Positions 16,102 to 18,881 of a stretch of DNA of 18,881 bases are shown in pieces. The notes beneath the pieces were generated by a model. That model was not told the DNA's origin. It did no database searches and saw only the letters and a program-made list of their open reading frames with translations. The position numbers were made by a program, and so were the translations under genes. The stretch is taken from assembly GCA_002298075.1 (NCBI GenBank), contig DBLW01000007.1:1-18881 (forward strand), written 5' to 3'. Each line of letters begins with the position of its first letter. Position 1 is the first letter of the stretch. The DNA is from Bacteroidales bacterium UBA714. GTDB lineage: Bacteria > Bacteroidota > Bacteroidia > Bacteroidales > UBA932.

Positions 16102-17634
16102 ATGAAAATAATTGATTATATGACAATTGCGATTGCCGCTCTTTTTTCTGCAGCGGCTTTGACATGTTGCTCTCCGGAGGAAAAAGGCGTGAATGGAGAT
16201 ACTGTGACTTTGTCGGTTGACAAGACTTCCCTTGATTTCGGGGCGGCCGCAGGCGAGCAGGTTTTCAATGTGGAGACTTCTGGGAAACTATATGTTGTGC
16301 CCGGGGCAGACTGGATAAACGCATCAGCAAAGGCGTCCGGAACGCCGTACAAATATTCCGTCACTGTTTCTGCAAATGAGAACGTGACACGGGAAGAAAG
16401 GACAACGCGCATTTCCGTGGTTGCCGGTGATGAAAAGAAATATGTCGAGGTGCGCCAGCAGGCAAAGGGGGCAGAGCCCGTGCCGGAGCCTGAGGATAAT
16501 GCCGCATGGCAGGTTCTGGACAAGCTCGGCATGGGGTGGAATCTCGGAAATCAGCTTGATGCTCACAACAATGGTGTTGCGGGAGAGACTGTATGGGGCA
16601 ATCCGAAGGCTACTCAGGCATTGTTCGATAAGGTCAAGGCGGCAGGCTACAAGTCTGTGCGCATACCGGTGACCTGGCTCGGAAAGTTCGGAGAGGCTCC
16701 GGAGTATAAGATTGACAATGACTGGCTTGACAGGGTTGCCGAGGTTGTGGGATATGCTGAAAATGCAGGGCTGAATGCGATTGTAAACATACATCATGAC
16801 GGGGGCGACAGCAAATATTGGCTTGACATCAAGACTGCTGCGGTGAATGACGAGAAGAATGCCCAGATAAGGCAGCAGATACGCGCCATGTGGTCTCAGA
16901 TTGCCGGGAAGTTCAGGGACAAGGGTGATTTCCTGATTTTTGAGGCGTTCAATGAGATTCATGACGGCAAATGGGGCTGGGGAGACAATCGTACTGACGG
17001 CGGAAAGCAGTACAGATGCCTCAACGGCTGGAATCAGGAATTTGTTGATGCGGTGCGTGCCACCGGCGGGAATAATGCTTCGCGTTTGCTTGTGGTTCCT
17101 GGCTATTGCACGAATATAGATTTCACGGTCTCAGATATGGTGCTGCCTGAGGATACCGCTAAGGACAGGCTGATTGTGGCTGTGCATTATTATGACCCGG
17201 GTGATTATACCCTCAATGCCAAATATTCGGAGTGGGGACATACTGCCGACCCTTCCAAGAAAGCGCCCGGCTCGAATGAGGAGCAGGTGACTGAGGCTTT
17301 TGTCAAGCTGTATGACAAATTCATCAGCAAGGGTGTGCCTGTCTATATCGGCGAGATGGGATGCGGCAACCGTGCGACAGAGCATGAGCAGAAATTCCAG
17401 AGATATTGGTTTGAATATGTGGTGAAAGCCGCAAAGACTTATGGAATGTCAACCTTCGTATGGGACAACGGAGCGGAAGGTGCAGGAGCGGAGACTCACG
17501 CGTATTTCAACCATGCCACGGGCGAGTTCCCTTCAGAGGGTGCGCGCAAGGCTGTGGAGACGATGGTACATGCTATGAATAATGAGGACCCGTCATATAC
17601 TCTCGAGAGCGTATATGCGAACGCTCCGAAATAG
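16102..17634 (+). CDS. BACON-domain GH5_4-type endo-beta-1,4-glucanase lipoprotein
   Basis: Secreted endoglucanase likely to cut beta-1,4-glucosyl linkages in glucomannan, xyloglucan or mixed-linkage glucan. The signal peptide ends in ALTCC, so lipidation could be at Cys22 or Cys23; SPEEKG follows, with acidic residues that favour surface display. Residues about 33-122 form a BACON domain (LSVDKTSLDFGAAAG, then ADWINASA and KYVEVRQQ). Residues about 135-500 are GH5 with the subfamily-4-like opening GWNLGNQLDA and TVWGNP, and VRIPVTW. The acid/base is E285 in AFNEIH and the nucleophile E418 in IGEMG; the His pair in VNIHHDGG is also present. The BACON-GH5_4 arrangement is that of known xyloglucanases such as BoGH5A. 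However, the locus has no GH31, GH43 or other xyloglucan-debranching gene in view, so glucomannan is the better guess. The gene starts 9 bp after the GH94 stop. Confidence 0.9.
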   Translation: MKIIDYMTIAIAALFSAAALTCCSPEEKGVNGDTVTLSVDKTSLDFGAAAGEQVFNVETSGKLYVVPGADWINASAKASGTPYKYSVTVSANENVTREERTTRISVVAGDEKKYVEVRQQAKGAEPVPEPEDNAAWQVLDKLGMGWNLGNQLDAHNNGVAGETVWGNPKATQALFDKVKAAGYKSVRIPVTWLGKFGEAPEYKIDNDWLDRVAEVVGYAENAGLNAIVNIHHDGGDSKYWLDIKTAAVNDEKNAQIRQQIRAMWSQIAGKFRDKGDFLIFEAFNEIHDGKWGWGDNRTDGGKQYRCLNGWNQEFVDAVRATGGNNASRLLVVPGYCTNIDFTVSDMVLPEDTAKDRLIVAVHYYDPGDYTLNAKYSEWGHTADPSKKAPGSNEEQVTEAFVKLYDKFISKGVPVYIGEMGCGNRATEHEQKFQRYWFEYVVKAAKTYGMSTFVWDNGAEGAGAETHAYFNHATGEFPSEGARKAVETMVHAMNNEDPSYTLESVYANAPK

Positions 17635-17643
17635 AAGTTCCTC

Positions 17644-18753
17644 ATGAAAATGAATATACCCTTTATTATGAGAAATATACTGAAACCTATGACCTTGATG
17701 GCAATTTCTGCCGTTTTTTCATCATGCGGCACAGCTCCAGTAACTCCTGCGGAGGAATTGCTTGCCTCGCTTGGCTCTGCTGTGGAGAGCGGAAAAATCA
17801 TGTACGGGCACCAGGATGACCTTATGTACGGGCATTCATGGAGGCTTGGCTCTGACGCGTCTTCATATGTCCGTTCGGATGTGAAGGATGTATGCGGGAT
17901 GTATCCTGCCGTATATGGACTCGACCTCGGAGGCATAGAGCTGGGGGATGAGCGCAATCTCGACCATAATCTGTTTGAGCAGATGCGTGCTTCTGCCATA
18001 GCTCATTATGAGAGGGGAGGCGTGGTGACTTTTTCGTGGCATCCGCGCAATCCTCTGACCGGAGGGGATTCATGGGACGTTTCGTCAAAAGAAGTCGTGG
18101 CATCTGTGCTTGAGGGCGGCTCTGTGCATGAGCTTTTCATGGAATGGCTTTCCCGTGCGGCGGATTATCTGGAGTCGTTCCGGACTTCTGACGGACAGGC
18201 GGTCCCGATTATTTTCCGTCCTTGGCATGAGCATACGGGAAGCTGGTTCTGGTGGGGACGCGACTTGTGCACTGTGGAGCAATATGTGGCCTTGTGGAAG
18301 ATGACATATGACTATATGGCGGTTGAGCGCGGCCTTGACAATATCGTGTGGTCTTATTCTCCGGGCGCAGGAGGCGTGACTGAGGAAATCTATATGGAAC
18401 GGTGGCCCGGTGACCGTATGGTGGACATGATAGGTGTGGACTGCTATCAGTATGGTTCTTCTCAGCAGTATGCGGATGAGCTTAGGAATGCCCTTGACAT
18501 AATGGTGAAGGTGGGACGGAAGCGCAAGAAGCTGCTGGCCTTGACTGAAACCGGGTATGAGGGAATCCCTGATGCGTCATGGTGGACTGGGGTCCTCTAT
18601 CCTGCGATAAAGGATTATCCTTTGGCTTATGTCCTGACATGGAGAAACGCCTGCGATATGGAGGGGCATTTCTATGCACCGTGGCCGGGGCAGGTGTCTG
18701 CCGAGGATTTCAGGGCATTCGCTGATATGGAGAAGATAGTGATGATCCGCTGA
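17644..18753 (+). CDS. Second GH26 beta-mannanase, short form, probably periplasmic
   Basis: GH26 enzyme of 369 residues with no accessory domain. Residues about 33-360 are the barrel, with the early motif YGHQDDLMYGHSW, the acid/base E196 in FRPWHEHTG followed at once by SWFWWG, and the nucleophile E302 in LTETGYEG. The signal peptide ends in VFSSC (Cys28). The ATG at 17668 is an alternative start giving a shorter, cleaner signal. Unlike the other lipoproteins here, no acidic residue follows the cysteine for eight positions (GTAPVTPA), so the surface-export signature is missing and a periplasmic location is likely. A surface endo-mannanase plus a periplasmic mannobiose-forming GH26 is known from the Bacteroides ovatus galactomannan locus. 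By analogy this may be the oligosaccharide-trimming partner; that is inference. It begins 9 bp after the GH5_4-type gene. Confidence 0.92.
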   Translation: MKMNIPFIMRNILKPMTLMAISAVFSSCGTAPVTPAEELLASLGSAVESGKIMYGHQDDLMYGHSWRLGSDASSYVRSDVKDVCGMYPAVYGLDLGGIELGDERNLDHNLFEQMRASAIAHYERGGVVTFSWHPRNPLTGGDSWDVSSKEVVASVLEGGSVHELFMEWLSRAADYLESFRTSDGQAVPIIFRPWHEHTGSWFWWGRDLCTVEQYVALWKMTYDYMAVERGLDNIVWSYSPGAGGVTEEIYMERWPGDRMVDMIGVDCYQYGSSQQYADELRNALDIMVKVGRKRKKLLALTETGYEGIPDASWWTGVLYPAIKDYPLAYVLTWRNACDMEGHFYAPWPGQVSAEDFRAFADMEKIVMIR

Positions 18754-18837
18754 TGTATGGGGCCGTGGATGTTGCCGCCGGTTATGATGGCCGGCCGGGA
18801 CTTATGCGGGAGAGATTGATAATAAATACAAGATACA

Positions 18838-18881
18838 ATGACATTTGATGAAAGAAAGGAGTGGCTTCAGAAAGAGCATGA
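18838..18881 (+). CDS. 5' fragment of a further gene, possibly a GH130 mannoside phosphorylase
   Basis: An ATG at 18838 opens a frame that runs to the window end (14 full codons, MTFDERKEWLQKEH). It has no signal peptide, so the product is probably cytoplasmic. An AT-rich stretch (ATAATAAATACAAGATACA) precedes the ATG. The pattern 'F-x-x-R-x-x-x-L-x-x-x-H-E' resembles the start of GH130_1 4-O-beta-mannosyl-glucose phosphorylases as I remember them, and such an enzyme would suit the locus. Fourteen residues cannot settle the family, so treat the identity as a guess. The reading frame itself is moderately supported. Confidence 0.4.
   Translation, partial: MTFDERKEWLQKEH

Noticed and set aside
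18775..18798. GC-rich inverted repeat (CCGCCGG / CCGGCCGG) after the second GH26
   Set aside because: Only 7 pairs with a bulge and no T-run; too weak to call a terminator, and the next gene seems to continue the operon.
18753..18848. 31-codon frame overlapping the stop of the second GH26 (TGATG)
   Set aside because: Short, no recognisable features, and it overlaps the start of the next gene in another frame; chance is likely.
1..18881. CRISPR arrays, tRNA or rRNA genes, insertion sequences, phage genes
   Set aside because: No regularly spaced repeats, RNA-gene signatures, transposase motifs or terminal inverted repeats were seen; genes fill almost the whole window and composition looks even.

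Overview
The window is most of a polysaccharide utilization locus (PUL) from a member of the Bacteroidota. The evidence is a SusC/SusD pair, several lipoproteins with short acidic stretches after the lipid-anchoring cysteine, BACON and IPT/TIG domains, and a Bacteroides-type promoter (TTTG, 20 bp, TAACTTTG). All genes lie on the + strand and base composition looks even, near 50% GC. That would fit an uncultured gut or rumen Bacteroidales lineage better than an AT-rich Bacteroides, but the genus cannot be fixed from this window.

Layout: (1) 1-729, the 3' part of an AraC-family regulator. (2) 730-816, an intergenic region with the one clear promoter. (3) 817-3318, a lipoprotein joining a GH5_7-type beta-mannanase to a CE7-type acetylesterase. 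(4) 3379-8386, SusC-like transporter and SusD-like glycan-binding lipoprotein. (5) 8408-12072, two surface glycan-binding proteins (SGBPs), the second with serial IPT/TIG-like domains and a tandem C-terminal module. (6) 12073-12171, a gap with a strong RNA hairpin. (7) 12172-13605, a GH26 mannanase with an N-terminal Ig-like domain. (8) 13651-16092, a cytoplasmic GH94 cellobiose phosphorylase. (9) 16102-17634, a BACON-GH5_4-type endo-beta-1,4-glucanase. (10) 17644-18753, a second, shorter GH26. (11) 18838 onward, the first 14 codons of another gene, possibly a GH130 mannoside phosphorylase.

The combination points to acetylated beta-1,4-glucomannan as the substrate. Mannanases (GH5_7 and two GH26) cut mannose-rich stretches and the GH5_4 enzyme cuts glucose-containing stretches. 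The CE7 domain would remove acetyl groups. SusC, SusD and the two SGBPs would capture and import oligosaccharides. Cellobiose phosphorylase would split Glc-Glc units in the cytoplasm while saving a phosphate bond. No alpha-galactosidase, beta-mannosidase, inner-membrane transporter or epimerase is visible, so the locus probably continues past the right edge. The genes from 817 to 18753 have gaps of only 5-99 bp and probably form one operon.

No wholly unknown system was seen. The least ordinary parts are the mannanase-acetylesterase fusion with an altered RGQG motif, the tandem C-terminal module of the second SGBP, and the mixed hydrolytic/phosphorolytic strategy.
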